Origin: FLUQ01 sp031550605
Lineage (GTDB): Bacteria > Desulfobacterota > Desulfovibrionia > Desulfovibrionales > Desulfovibrionaceae
NCBI GenBank assembly: GCA_031550605.1
Contig: JAVBOK010000011.1
Location: 7,909-71,908 of the forward strand
DNA: 64,000 nucleotides
Reading direction: 5' to 3'
The notes below the pieces were generated by a model, which was not told the origin of the DNA, ran no database searches, and saw nothing but the letters and a program-made list of their open reading frames with translations. This document shows positions 34,871 to 44,600 of the stretch, one piece after another (position 1 is the stretch's first letter; every line of letters starts with the position of its first letter). The translations under genes and the position numbers were made by a program.

Positions 34871-35071
34871 ACAGTACCTTCGCGTTTTTCCATCCGCCAG
34901 TTCGCGCACGGCGCGGCGCATTCTTTTTCCCGCCGCGGGGCATGCCGCGCTGTCCGCTTGCAAACGGCCGCTTCTCCGCGCTGCGTGCCCGCCGGAGCGT
35001 TTTCACGGCGAAAACGCTTTCGGGTCCGGCGCCTTGCGGCACCGCCTGCGCGGGAGGAAACCCCGCCTCCG

Positions 35072-35287
35072 TCAGGATTGCGCCGCCCTGGCCCTGCGCA
35101 CGACAACGCTTTCGCCGCCGACGCCCCAGCTGTCCCAGGGAATTTCCTCAATCACCACGACGGTGGTGGCCGGGTTTTTGCCCAGAACGTCGACCAGCAT
35201 CTGCGTGGACCGTTTGATCAGTTCGGCTTTTTGTTCAGCGGTGGGGGAATCTTCACCGCCGGTTATCTTGATGTTGACAAAGGGCAT
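35072..35287 (-). CDS. 4-oxalocrotonate tautomerase family protein
   Basis: 71 residues starting MPFVNIKITGG, so Pro1 after Met removal is the catalytic base of the family. The rest (SPTAEQKAELIKRSTQMLVDVLGK, TTVVVIEEIPWDSWGVGGESV) follows the tautomerase fold. The last gene after rrf2 (11-base gap), so it is likely cotranscribed with hmcBCDEF-rrf2; the link to redox metabolism is not known. Confidence 0.93.
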   Translation of the reverse strand: MPFVNIKITGGEDSPTAEQKAELIKRSTQMLVDVLGKNPATTVVVIEEIPWDSWGVGGESVVVRRARAAQS

Positions 35288-35298
35288 GGTTTTCTCCG

Positions 35299-35763
35299 TC
35301 AGTCGGTTGGGCCCGGGTTGTAGGTCGGTGAGGCGATGCAGGCGTCTTCCGGGCAGAAACAGGCATCACGCAGCATGTCTTCCAGGGAAACAGTATTCAG
35401 GGTGTCGCGCATGGCGTGCACGGCGCGGGTCCAGATGGACCTGGTGGCGCACGTGTTCTTGCGCGCGCAGCCATCCGGAGTCTTGAACGCTTCCACGGCC
35501 TGGTCGCCGTTTTCCAGCAAAAAAATTACATCCCCCATGTGGATGGCGGATGCGTGCATGTGCAAACGGTAGCCGCCGCGGGGGCCGGCAACGCTTTCGA
35601 TATAGCCGCCCCGTCGCAGGATGGTGCAAAGTTTTTCAAGGTACTTTGCCGAAATATGTTGCCGTTCCGCGATATCACGCAAGGGAACGGGTCCGTTTTC
35701 CTCGTTCAGGGCCACATCCATAAGCAGGCGGGTGCCGTATCTGCTGCGGGTGGTGAATTTCAT
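35299..35763 (-). CDS. rrf2: Rrf2-family transcriptional regulator
   Basis: 154 residues. Winged helix at the N terminus (MKFTTRSRYGTRLLMDVAL, DIAERQHISAKYLEKLCTILRRGGYIES, GPRGGYRLH). Candidate cluster-binding cysteines are C99 and C105 (GCARKNTC), plus C135, C137, C142 near the C terminus, so an Fe-S sensor is plausible. In Desulfovibrio vulgaris rrf2 closes the hmc operon and represses it; the same position here supports this assignment. rrf1 is not present. Confidence 0.92.
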   Translation of the reverse strand: MKFTTRSRYGTRLLMDVALNEENGPVPLRDIAERQHISAKYLEKLCTILRRGGYIESVAGPRGGYRLHMHASAIHMGDVIFLLENGDQAVEAFKTPDGCARKNTCATRSIWTRAVHAMRDTLNTVSLEDMLRDACFCPEDACIASPTYNPGPTD

Positions 35764-35881
35764 ACTCGAACGCTCTGTGTGCTGCCCGGCTTGCCCCGGC
35801 CGCGAGATTTCGGAAACTGCCGGAGCGTCGGGCGGTCCGGAGCGGCCTCTGCCCCCGGACCGGTGACGTTTCCGCGCGGGG

Positions 35882-37285
35882 CTATTCGTCGCCGTCCTCG
35901 TCCTCTTCCCGGGGCTTCAGATGATCCGGCACGATGACCATGCTCAGGATGACCGGTTTGAGGAAAGACCATTTAATGCCGATGTGGTATTCTTCCTCCA
36001 GGTCGCGGATGGCGTCCCAGCAGTTGTGGCAGGGCGCGATGACCATTTTCGCGCCGGTGGCCAGAATCTGGTCGCGTTTGGTCAACAGCGCCTGGTTGCG
36101 CTGTTTGCGGAATCTGCCGATGCCGTTCAGACCGCCTCCGCCGCCGCAACAGTAGTTGTCCTCGCGGTTGGGCGACATTTCGCGGAAATCTTCGGCGATG
36201 TAGCTCATGATCTCGCGGGTGTAGTTCGCCAGCCCGTGATTGCGCACATAGTTGCACGAATCCTGTAACGTGACCGGTCCCTTGATGCGTTTGGCCGGGT
36301 CGATCTTCAGCTTGCCGGTGCGCAAGGCTTCGGCCAGCCACTGCACGTAGTGGATGTATTCCGCGGGGGGCCGTCCGTCGGGCCTGCCCGCCCAATACGG
36401 GCCTTCGATGACCGTGGCCCGGTGGGCGTGGCCGCATTCGGTGCCGATCACGCGTTTGGGCCGCAGGCGTTCAATGGCGCCGTACACGTTGAGCACGTTG
36501 TTTTTGCAGGCTTCCCAGTCACCGGCGAACATGGCGAGCGATGTCTGCTCCCAGCCTTCGCTGGGCACGGTCCATTTTTCGCCCGCGATGTGAAAAAGGA
36601 TGGCCGCCTGCGCCACGTCCTCGGGATAATGTTTGGGCTCGCGCGCGTTGAGGGTGTACATGATGTCCGCGTCTTCGACGTCCACGGGAATTTCCAGCTT
36701 GGGCCATTCCTCGCAGTTTTCTTCGACCATCCATTCGCAGGTATCCACCCAGTCTTCGCTGGTGACGTCCATCTGGGCCTTGTACACCCGGTGCATGCCG
36801 GACCCGATCTTCAGTTCCCAGGGCACGAATCCCTGCGAGAACAAAAGGCCGCGCAGATAGCTGAACATGACCCCCATGTCGATGCCGTGGGGGCAGTATG
36901 TGCCGCAGCGGTTGCAGCAGGTGCATTTGGCCCAGGCCACCTCCATGGCGTCGCGCATGAAGGCGCCGTCGACCCGGCCTTTGCGCCGCACGATTTCGCC
37001 CAGGGTGGACTGGATTTTATACGCCGGCACCTGCCTGGGATCGCGGTTGGAAACCCGGTAAAAAAAACAGCTGTTGGCGCACATGCCGCAACGGGCGCAG
37101 ATTTCCAGCCAGGTCAGGGTGCGCGACCGGCAGGTTTTTTGGATCGTGTTCCACAGCGCGGCGCTGTCCACGTCCAGTTCTTCCAGTTCCTTGTAGTACC
37201 GGATCCCGCCCTTGTCGGCCAGCAGGGTCTTGAGGGCTTCTTCCGTATTGACGGGATTTCTGTTGCACAAGATGCCTTCAGGCAT
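35882..37285 (-). CDS. hmcF: Hmc complex subunit F, HdrD-like Fe-S protein
   Basis: 467 residues, cytoplasmic side of the transmembrane redox complex. Two 4Fe-4S motifs: C63, C66, C69, C73 (CARCGMCANSC) and C121, C124, C127, C131 (CTCCNRCGTYC). The C-terminal half has two CCG-type modules (DSCNYV, CCGGGGGLNG, CHNCW), as in HdrD/DsrK. No TM helix. Acidic C terminus (EEDEDGDE). Gene order B-C-D-E-F, with rrf2 after it, argues for Hmc and against DsrMKJOP. Confidence 0.92.
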   Translation of the reverse strand: MPEGILCNRNPVNTEEALKTLLADKGGIRYYKELEELDVDSAALWNTIQKTCRSRTLTWLEICARCGMCANSCFFYRVSNRDPRQVPAYKIQSTLGEIVRRKGRVDGAFMRDAMEVAWAKCTCCNRCGTYCPHGIDMGVMFSYLRGLLFSQGFVPWELKIGSGMHRVYKAQMDVTSEDWVDTCEWMVEENCEEWPKLEIPVDVEDADIMYTLNAREPKHYPEDVAQAAILFHIAGEKWTVPSEGWEQTSLAMFAGDWEACKNNVLNVYGAIERLRPKRVIGTECGHAHRATVIEGPYWAGRPDGRPPAEYIHYVQWLAEALRTGKLKIDPAKRIKGPVTLQDSCNYVRNHGLANYTREIMSYIAEDFREMSPNREDNYCCGGGGGLNGIGRFRKQRNQALLTKRDQILATGAKMVIAPCHNCWDAIRDLEEEYHIGIKWSFLKPVILSMVIVPDHLKPREEDEDGDE

Positions 37286-37308
37286 GGGAGACTCCTCTCA
37301 GGTCCTCT

Positions 37309-37989
37309 TTACCAGGGGAAGCAGGGGCCGCGGTACCGGCCGCCGCGCTTGATGCTGTAATCCATGCCCAACTGCCCGCGGGACATGAAGAAGAGAACGA
37401 TGTGCGACAATTTGGTAAAGGGCGCGGCGACCAGCATCACTTCGCCACTCAGCATGTGCAGAATCAGCCAGGCCTCATAGCCCGGCGCGCTGCAGACGGC
37501 CAGAAACCCGGTGACAAAGGGAACCAGAACCAGCGCCAGGACGCCGTAATCCCGCCAGGTGGTCAACACGCGCACTTCCGGCAGGGTCAGGCGGCGCAGA
37601 ATAATGCACGCGGCGGCGATAATGGTGCAGGCGGTCAATACATCGGCCATGTCCTGGGGCATGGTCGGCAAACCGAAACCCACGGCGCTGCGCAGCACGG
37701 TGCTGTGCCCGACGAGGAACAAGGGCACGAAAACGGCGCCCAGGTGAAAGACGAAGGTGCACAGGGTGAAGAACGGTGAGCCGCGCCAGCCGTGAGTGCC
37801 GTAGGGCACAAGCCAGCGGTATACGGACTGGGCCGCGCCTTTCAGGCCGGTTTTCAGGTGGGGCCGGTACGCGACCCGGTCCAGCTGCCAGTCCAGGCCC
37901 CTGACATACCATACGCCCCGCCAGACAAGCCCGCCGAAAAAAACGAGCAGGGACAACACCAGGCCGGGTCCGGTCAAAAATCCGTACAT
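37309..37989 (-). CDS. hmcE: Hmc complex subunit E, NarI-like cytochrome b
   Basis: 226 residues with five hydrophobic helices and His residues positioned for heme b (FHLGAVFVPLFLVGHST; WLILHMLSGEV; KLSHIVLFFMSRG). This matches the gamma/DsrM-like diheme membrane subunit that exchanges electrons with the quinone pool. Short gaps link it to hmcD (12 bases) and hmcF (23 bases). Confidence 0.92.
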   Translation of the reverse strand: MYGFLTGPGLVLSLLVFFGGLVWRGVWYVRGLDWQLDRVAYRPHLKTGLKGAAQSVYRWLVPYGTHGWRGSPFFTLCTFVFHLGAVFVPLFLVGHSTVLRSAVGFGLPTMPQDMADVLTACTIIAAACIILRRLTLPEVRVLTTWRDYGVLALVLVPFVTGFLAVCSAPGYEAWLILHMLSGEVMLVAAPFTKLSHIVLFFMSRGQLGMDYSIKRGGRYRGPCFPW

Positions 37990-38001
37990 AGGGTTTTCTC
38001 C

Positions 38002-38145
38002 TTAGAACTTCCTGATGTCCTCGTCCCGTTCGCTCAGAAATCGCCAGAACCAGGCCAGCGCCACGAGGCCCGCGCCCATGAGCACATAGGTGATGGTCTT
38101 GGAGTGCAGCATAAAGCCGTGCAGAGAATGAAACACGCCGTCCAT
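38002..38145 (-). CDS. hmcD: Hmc complex subunit D, small membrane protein
   Basis: 47 residues with one TM helix: starts MDGVFHSLHGFMLHSKTITY, hydrophobic VLMGAGLVALAWFW, ends SERDEDIRKF. ATG 38145, TAA at 38002-38004. Size and position between hmcC and hmcE match the short HmcD of Desulfovibrio vulgaris. It is easily missed by gene finders. Confidence 0.85.
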   Translation of the reverse strand: MDGVFHSLHGFMLHSKTITYVLMGAGLVALAWFWRFLSERDEDIRKF

Positions 38146-38154
38146 AAAGCCCCC

Positions 38155-39387
38155 TCAGTGGGTGTCCCGGTAGCCGGGGTGGCTGCGCAGCACCGGCATC
38201 AGCGCGCAGATGACGCGATAGGCCGTGATGATCAGGGTGGTGATGAAAACCAGCATGAGAATTTCCATCACGCTGGGGACATAGCGTTCTTCCCAGGGCA
38301 GCTGCCAGTTGAAGGCGAACAGGTAGATGATGAAGCGGTTCAGCAGAATGCCCGCGATGGTCACAAACGCGGCCAGACGGATCAGGCCCACGCGTTTTTC
38401 CCGCACGCCCGCGGCGAACATGACCATCGGGGCGGCGATGAAGCCGATCATCTCCAGCAGATACAGGGCGCCGTATCCGGTGTTCAGGTACCCCCAGCCG
38501 TTGTTCATGGCCAGATCGAAAATGCGGATGGCCAGATACCCGGCCATGACGAAAGCCGCGCCCTTGGCGGAAAGCAGGGCCACGCCGTCGGCGGCGTCCA
38601 GATATTCGGCGTCGGCCATGCTGCGCTGCCATCTGCTGGAGAAAACCCCTTCGGCGATGACCACGGAAAGGCCGGCAAAGATGCTGGAGACGAAAAAGAA
38701 CACCGGAATGTGCGGGGAATACCACAGGGGATGAAGCTTGCCCGGGCTGGTCAGGATCAGAGCGCCCAGCGATGACTGGTGCATGGTGGAGAGCACGATG
38801 CCGAAAACGGTCAGCGGCAGGATCAGGCGGTGGACAAAGGCGCGCAGTCTGCCCCAGCCGGTCCACTCGCAGGCGGCGGGTATCCATTCGATGAACAGCA
38901 CGCTGAGGTACAGAAAAACGCAGATGCCCACCTCGAACAGCAGCGAAGTGGTGCCCTGGGAGATGAAGATGGGATAGATCAGTTTCCAGGGCTGGCCCAC
39001 GTCGTAGTGCAAGGTGCCGACCATGGCGATGAGATAGCCCAGAAAGGCGCAGGTGACGGCCGGGCGCACCACGGGTTTGTACTGTCTGAGGCCGAACAGG
39101 TAATAGGCGGCGCAGACGCAGTAGCCGCCGGCGGACAGGGCCACCCCGGCGATCTTGTATGGGTTCCAGATGCCCCAGGGCGTATTGTCGTCCAGGTTGG
39201 TGATGCCGCCCAGGCCCAGAGTGAAACGCAGCAGAGTCAGCAGCGCGCCCATGGCCAGGATGGCCGCGGTGACGATGTTGGCCGGCGTGCGCGGAACGGA
39301 CGGCAGGCTTTTCACGGCGTCCAGAATGATCTGCACGCCCGGATCGGTTTTGACGGCTGCCAGTTTGGATCGCAGAACGGCGCGCAT
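38155..39387 (-). CDS. hmcC: Hmc complex subunit C, NrfD/PsrC-like
   Basis: 410 residues with about ten TM helices of the NrfD family, the quinone-interacting integral subunit. Segments such as WGIWNPYKIAGVALSAGGY, HYDVGQPWKLIYP, FEVGICVFLYLSVLFIEW and STMHQSSLGALILTSPGKLHPLWYSP are typical of HmcC/DsrP. The start overlaps the hmcB stop by one base (TGATG). Confidence 0.93.
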   Translation of the reverse strand: MRAVLRSKLAAVKTDPGVQIILDAVKSLPSVPRTPANIVTAAILAMGALLTLLRFTLGLGGITNLDDNTPWGIWNPYKIAGVALSAGGYCVCAAYYLFGLRQYKPVVRPAVTCAFLGYLIAMVGTLHYDVGQPWKLIYPIFISQGTTSLLFEVGICVFLYLSVLFIEWIPAACEWTGWGRLRAFVHRLILPLTVFGIVLSTMHQSSLGALILTSPGKLHPLWYSPHIPVFFFVSSIFAGLSVVIAEGVFSSRWQRSMADAEYLDAADGVALLSAKGAAFVMAGYLAIRIFDLAMNNGWGYLNTGYGALYLLEMIGFIAAPMVMFAAGVREKRVGLIRLAAFVTIAGILLNRFIIYLFAFNWQLPWEERYVPSVMEILMLVFITTLIITAYRVICALMPVLRSHPGYRDTH

Positions 39388-40628
39388 CAGGCGTCCTCCT
39401 CACCGGAAGAGGGTTTTTTCGGGGCCGGGGTTCTGGTGCCGGCGTTTTTTGCCGGGGCGGGTTTAGCCTTGGCGGACGGCCCCCCGGGGCTGGCTGCGGG
39501 GATGGCGGCGGCCCTGGCTGCCTTCTGGGCTTCTTCAAGCTGCGCCGTCGCTTCGTCCCTGGCTTTTTCCGCGGCTGCCAGGGCTTCGTCCCTGGCCTGC
39601 AGGGCGGCTGCCTGTTCTTTCTGGGTTTTGGCCAGGGCGGTTTCCTTGTCCTTTTCCGCCTTGGCCAGCGCGGCGGCCTTATCTTTGGCCGCCTTTTCCT
39701 CCGCCGCTTCCACGGCGGCCCGAACCGCCATGCTTTGCTCTTGCGCCGCGATTTTTTCCTTGCGTTTGGTCATGGCGTATGCGCCGGTCAGCAGCACGGG
39801 CCACAGCCCCGCCACCAGGGGCACCGCGCCCAGCGCGCCGGCGGTCAGTTCGGGCACGGAGGTCCTGCCCAGCTCGGGCTGGCCCAGATCCCGATGCGGC
39901 ACGGGGGAAAGATACAGCCAATTGGTGCCGCCCATTTCCGTTTCACCGTAAATGTGGCTCACATACCGTTGCGGGGTTTGGGCGATGCGTTCCCGCGCGA
40001 TGCGCAGCAGTTCGGTCCGTTTGCCGAACAGCAGCGCGCCGGTGGGACAGCCTTCAACGCAGCCGGGCAGCTTGCCCTGCCGCAGGCGCGGCTCGCACAA
40101 CGTGCACTTGTGCACCAGCGGATACAGCGCCTTGTTATACTCATAGCTGGGCACGTTGAAGGGGCAGGCCACCATGCAGTAGCGACAGCCCACGCACAGG
40201 TGGGGTTTGTATGTCACGGAACCGTCGGGGTTCTGGACGAAAGCCTTGACGAAACAGGCGGACGCGCAGGCCGGCTCCAGACAGTGGTTGCACTGCTGCT
40301 TGCGGAAAACGGGCCGGTCGTCGCCGGGTACGGACGCGTATTTGTTGACGACGGTGTAGCTGTCAACCGTGGGGCGGCGTTTTTTGTCCAGAACGGACAG
40401 ATCGGCAAAGGGCGTCCTGGGTTTGGGTCTTTCATTGACCGTCGCGCAGGCTTCCTCGCATTTGCGGCAGCCGATGCACAGAGTGGAATCATGCAGGACG
40501 CCGACGGCGTCCGCGTTGGGCCTGATCCCGGTTCCGGATGCGGATGCGGCCTGGGCCACGCCCGCGGCGGCAACGGTGGCCGCGCCTCCGGTCAGCCCGA
40601 GAAGTTTCAGAAAATCTCTGCGATCCAT
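39387..40628 (-). CDS. hmcB: Hmc complex subunit B, periplasmic four-cluster ferredoxin
   Basis: 413 residues. The start MDRRDFLKLLGLTGG is a twin-Arg (Tat) signal. Four 4Fe-4S groups: C51/54/57/61; C113/116/121/125; C145/148/151/155; C175/178/190/194. A TM segment near residues 262-285 anchors it, followed by a ~100-residue cytoplasmic coiled coil (EKAAKDKAAALAKAEKDKE) and an Ala/Pro/Lys tail. It should take electrons from a periplasmic cytochrome c3-type donor. The 16-heme partner gene hmcA, normally upstream, is absent here. Confidence 0.93.
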   Translation of the reverse strand: MDRRDFLKLLGLTGGAATVAAAGVAQAASASGTGIRPNADAVGVLHDSTLCIGCRKCEEACATVNERPKPRTPFADLSVLDKKRRPTVDSYTVVNKYASVPGDDRPVFRKQQCNHCLEPACASACFVKAFVQNPDGSVTYKPHLCVGCRYCMVACPFNVPSYEYNKALYPLVHKCTLCEPRLRQGKLPGCVEGCPTGALLFGKRTELLRIARERIAQTPQRYVSHIYGETEMGGTNWLYLSPVPHRDLGQPELGRTSVPELTAGALGAVPLVAGLWPVLLTGAYAMTKRKEKIAAQEQSMAVRAAVEAAEEKAAKDKAAALAKAEKDKETALAKTQKEQAAALQARDEALAAAEKARDEATAQLEEAQKAARAAAIPAASPGGPSAKAKPAPAKNAGTRTPAPKKPSSGEEDA

Positions 40629-40663
40629 GGGCAGGCTCCTTGCCGGGAGAGTCGGGCGGAAAA

Positions 40664-40718
40664 TCCTCCTGATTAAGGAGGACTTAGACTTTATATCCTG
40701 TCAATGCCCACGAGTCAA
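40664..40718 (-). promoter_or_regulatory. hmc promoter with overlapping palindrome
   Basis: On the minus strand TTGACT (40713-40718), a 17-nt spacer and TATAAA (40690-40695): a good sigma70 match upstream of hmcB. Just downstream of the -10, where transcription would start, lies TCCTCC-N7-GGAGGA (40664-40682), a likely operator and a natural place for Rrf2 to act. Confidence 0.6.
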
Positions 40719-41001
40719 GGCGGCGAGAGCGGCGGCCGCGGGCGCGGGCCCGTCATCCCGCGCGCGGGTCGTGTTTTCGAGCTGTTTTTTATCCGCGGCG
40801 CGCCCAACGCCTGTCCGGCCCTATCCGCCTGTTCCGGATCGGCGTGTTTCCGCGCGGATTCGGAAGCAACCGGAGAACTGCCGGAAAGTTTCGCCGCCTC
40901 CCGGATGCGGCGCGGCCTCCGGCCGCAACGCTCCCGTTGCGGGGGGCGCCGCTTTTCTGTATGGTGCGCGTCACGGCAGGTCATGCCGTTCAGGAGGAAC
41001 C
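40719..41001. other. Divergent intergenic region hmcB / cyclophilin
   Basis: Together with the promoter entry this accounts for the 373-base gap. The part 40720-40980 is GC-rich with short inverted repeats (CGGGCGCGGGCCCG near 40738), and no gene is evident. No remnant of hmcA, such as CxxCH heme motifs, was seen in any frame that I could read. Confidence 0.5.
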
Positions 41002-41589
41002 ATGCGCAAGTGGATTTTTCGCGGCCTCGTGCTGGCCGCCGTTCTGACTCTGGGCGCCGCCGGGGCGCGGGCCGCCGAACGGTCTCTGGTGAAAATGGAA
41101 ACCGGCAAGGGCGACATCGTCATTGAACTGTTTCCGGCCAAGGCCCCGCGGACCGTGGCCAACTTTCTGCAGTACGTGCAGTCCGGGGCTTACGACGGGA
41201 CCATTTTTCACCGGGTCATCGGCGATTTCATGATTCAGGGCGGCGGGTTCGACCCGGACATGCGCCAGCGTCCTTCCAACGCGCCCATCCGCAACGAGGC
41301 GGACAACGGATTGAAGAACGAGCGGTACACCATCGCCATGGCCCGTACCGGCGATCCGCATTCCGCCACCAACCAGTTTTTCATCAACGTGAAGAACAAC
41401 GACTTTCTGAACTACAAGGCGCCCAACCCCGACGGCTGGGGATATTGCGTGTTCGGCAAGGTGGTTGACGGCATGTCGGTGGTCGACGCCATCAAGGCCG
41501 TGCCTACGGGCAACCGGGCGGGACACCAGAATGTGCCCAGGGAACCGGTGGTGATCAAAAAGGCGTACGTGTTCAAACTGGCGAAATAG
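41002..41589 (+). CDS. ppiA: Periplasmic cyclophilin-type peptidyl-prolyl isomerase
   Basis: 195 residues: Sec signal peptide (MRKWIFRGLVLAAVLTLGAAGARA) then a short-loop bacterial cyclophilin: VKMETGKGDIVIELFPAKAPRTVANFLQY, FHRVIGDFMIQGG, ATNQFFINV and FGKVVDGMSVVDAIKAV. Conserved catalytic Arg is in FHRVI. Acts on proline bonds of exported proteins. CAGGAGGAAC before ATG 41002 fixes the start. Confidence 0.94.
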   Translation: MRKWIFRGLVLAAVLTLGAAGARAAERSLVKMETGKGDIVIELFPAKAPRTVANFLQYVQSGAYDGTIFHRVIGDFMIQGGGFDPDMRQRPSNAPIRNEADNGLKNERYTIAMARTGDPHSATNQFFINVKNNDFLNYKAPNPDGWGYCVFGKVVDGMSVVDAIKAVPTGNRAGHQNVPREPVVIKKAYVFKLAK

Positions 41590-41617
41590 GCGTCGGCGAC
41601 CGACCCCGCGTGACACG

Positions 41618-41655
41618 GCAACGGCCTTCCGGCGACATCACCGGAAGGCCGTTGC
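41618..41655. terminator. Bidirectional terminator ppiA / dnaE
   Basis: 15-bp perfect inverted repeat (41618-41632 with 41641-41655, left arm GCAACGGCCTTCCGG), 8-nt loop, between convergent ppiA and dnaE. Confidence 0.75.
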
Positions 41656-41669
41656 GTGCGGGCTCATGA

Positions 41670-44600
41670 TTAGTGGAGGGCGTTTTGCTCCCCGGCCGCG
41701 CCGGAGGCCCAGACCGCCAGGTCGTTTTCCAGAAGCAGGCCCGGCTGCACCGTATAGGCCGCGGACAGTTCCAGACGGCACCAGAATCCGTTGTCGGCCA
41801 GACGCACGTGCACGGGCGCGTTGCCCCTGTGCCGGCCGAGCAGGCTTTTCAATTCCTCCAGACGCGGCCGGGTCACGCCTTCCGCCGTCAGGTCCAGGCA
41901 GACCGGTTCCAGACTGCCGCTGCAGGCTTCTTCCAGGGGGGAGACCCTGGCGCCCAGCAGTTTGATTTCCCGCAGCGTTTCCTCGTCCTCATCATCCGCG
42001 GACTGGGTCTGGATATCATCCCCCCGGTCGCTGGGGCGGCATTCCAGATACAGGGGCTGGTCGGAGTTCAGCAACTCGCGGTGTGCCGCGTATGCTTCGG
42101 GAAAAAAGGTGCATTCGCCGGAAGCGGTCAGATCCTCGATCTGGCAGAAGGCCATGCGCGCGCCTTTTTTGGTGACGTATTCCTTGACCCCGGTGACCAG
42201 CACGGCGGTTTTGATGGCCGCCTCGCCGTACAGGTCGCGGCAGTCTTCCAGGGCGGTCAGGCCCAGCCGGACCATTTCCTTGCGGAAGGGCTGCAGGGGA
42301 TGGCTGGTCAGGAAAAAGCCGAGAGCTTCCTTCTCAAAACGCAGCTTGTCCTTGTCCTGCCACTCCTCGATGCGTTCCTCCTCGCATTCAAAGCCGATGC
42401 CGGGCGCCGGCGGCACCGGCGCGGCATCCACCATGGAAAAAAGGGATATCTGGTTGGAATCCTTTTCCTTCTGGCGCTTCTGGGCCCTGGCCACGGCCAG
42501 ATCCAGGGCGGCGAACAGCGACGCCCTGGTGCAGCCCAGACAGTCGCAGGCCCCGCCCTTGATCAGGTTTTCCAGCACCCGTTTGGTGACTTTGCGCAGC
42601 GAGACGCGCTGGCAGAGGTCGAACAGCGACGCGTACGCCCCGCCGGCGTCGCGGGCCTCGATGATTTCGCGGATGGCCTCGTCGCCCACGTTTTTCACCC
42701 CGCCCAGGCCGAACACGATCCTGCCGCCGCGCACGATGAATTCGCGGCGCGAATCCCGCACGGACGGCCGGTCCACGGGGATGTCCATGTCCTTGCAGGC
42801 CGCGATGTATTTGAGCAGCTTGTCCTGGTTGCCCATTTCCGAAGTCAGCAGGGCAGCCATGAATTCCTCTTTGAAGTGGGTCTTCAGATAGGCCGTGTGG
42901 TACGAGATCAGGGCATAGGCGGCGGAATGGGATTTGTTGAACCCGTATTTGGCGAACTGCTCCATCAAGTCGAAAATTTCGTTGGCTTTTTTGGTGGGAA
43001 CGCCGTTTTCCTCCGCTCCGGACACGAATTTGGCCCGTTCCTTGGCCATGGCCAGGGGATCTTTCTTGCCCATGGCCCGGCGCAGCAGGTCCGCGCCGCC
43101 GAGGGTGTAGCGCCCCACGATCTGGGCGATCTGCATGACCTGTTCCTGGTAGACGATGACCCCGTAAGTATCTTTAAGACAGCCTTCCAGTTCCGGCAGG
43201 GGGTAGCTGATGGCCACTTCGCCCTGTTTGCGCTTGATGAATTCGTCAACCATGCCGGATTCGAGCGGTCCCGGACGGTACAGGGCCAGCATGGCGATGA
43301 CGTCTTCAAATACCGTGGGCCGGAGTCGCCGCAGATACTGGCGCATGCCGGAGCTTTCCACCTGGAAAATGCCGTCCGTGTCGCCCGCGGCATACAGTTT
43401 GTATGTTTCCGCGTCGTTGAGCGGCAGGGTGTCCAGGTCCGGAGGCGTTCTGCCCTGCAGGGCGATGGCGTCGAGGGTGTCCTGAATCAGGGTCATGGTG
43501 CGCAGGCCCAGAAAGTCGAATTTGACCAGCCCGACTTTTTCCACCATTTTCATGTCGTACTGGGTCACGGTTTCATCCCGTTTTCCCTTGTACAACGGCA
43601 GATACTCGATCATGGGCCGGTCGGAGATGACGATGCCCGCCGCATGGGTGGATGCGTGGCGCGAGAGTCCTTCCAGGTTGCGGGAAATGTCGATCAGCTT
43701 TCTGGTTCCCGGGTCGGAATCGTACAGGGCCTTGAGGTCGGGTTCGGTCTCCAGGGCCTTTTTGATGGTCATATCCAGGGCGCCGGGGATCAGTTTGGCG
43801 ATGCGGTCCGTTTCCTGAAAGGTAAGGCCCATGGCCCGGCCCACGTCGCGCACCACGGCCTTGGCCTTCATTTTCCCGAAGGTCGTGATCTGGGCCACGG
43901 AATCGTCGCCGTAGCGCATCCCCACGTATTTGATAACCTCGTGGCGTTTGCGTTCGCAAAAGTCCACGTCGATATCGGGCATGCTGATGCGTTCGATGTT
44001 CAGGAAGCGTTCGAACAGCAGATTGTACGGGATGGGATCCAGGTTGGTGATGCGCAGGGCCCAGGCGACAAGCGAGCCCGCGGCGGACCCGCGGCCCGGT
44101 CCCACGGGGATGGCGTTGTTTTTGGCCCAGTTGATGAAATCCTGCACGATCAGGAAATAGCCGGGGAACTGCATTTCGCAGATGACGTTCAGTTCCATTT
44201 CCAGGCGTTCGCGGTACATGCCTTCGTCCACGCGATAGGACAGCGCGCTCAGGCGTTTTTCCAGGCCTTCGAGGGCCAGGCGGCGAAATTCGTCTTCCGG
44301 CTTGAACGTTTCGTCGTGCGAATAAATGGGAAAGTGGTAGGTTTTGAAGTCGAAATCATAGTCGCCGCACAGCTCGGTGGCGATGCGGCAGGTGTTTTCC
44401 AGGGCCCGGGGAACGTGGGAAAAGGCCGCGGCCATTTCTTCCGGGCTTTTGTAATACAGGTCCCTGGTTTCAAAACGCAGGCGGTTCGCGTCGTCGACCT
44501 TGCTCTGGGTCTGGATGCAGAGCAGGATGTCGTGGGCTTCCACGTCGGTTTTTTCCAGATAATGGCAGTCGTTGGTGGCGACCAGCGGCAGGTTCGCCGT

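Noticed and set aside
35882..40628. Dsr (DsrMKJOP) complex as an alternative reading of the redox operon
   Set aside because: Order, the tiny 47-residue subunit between C and E, lack of the triheme DsrJ and rrf2 as next gene all fit Hmc.
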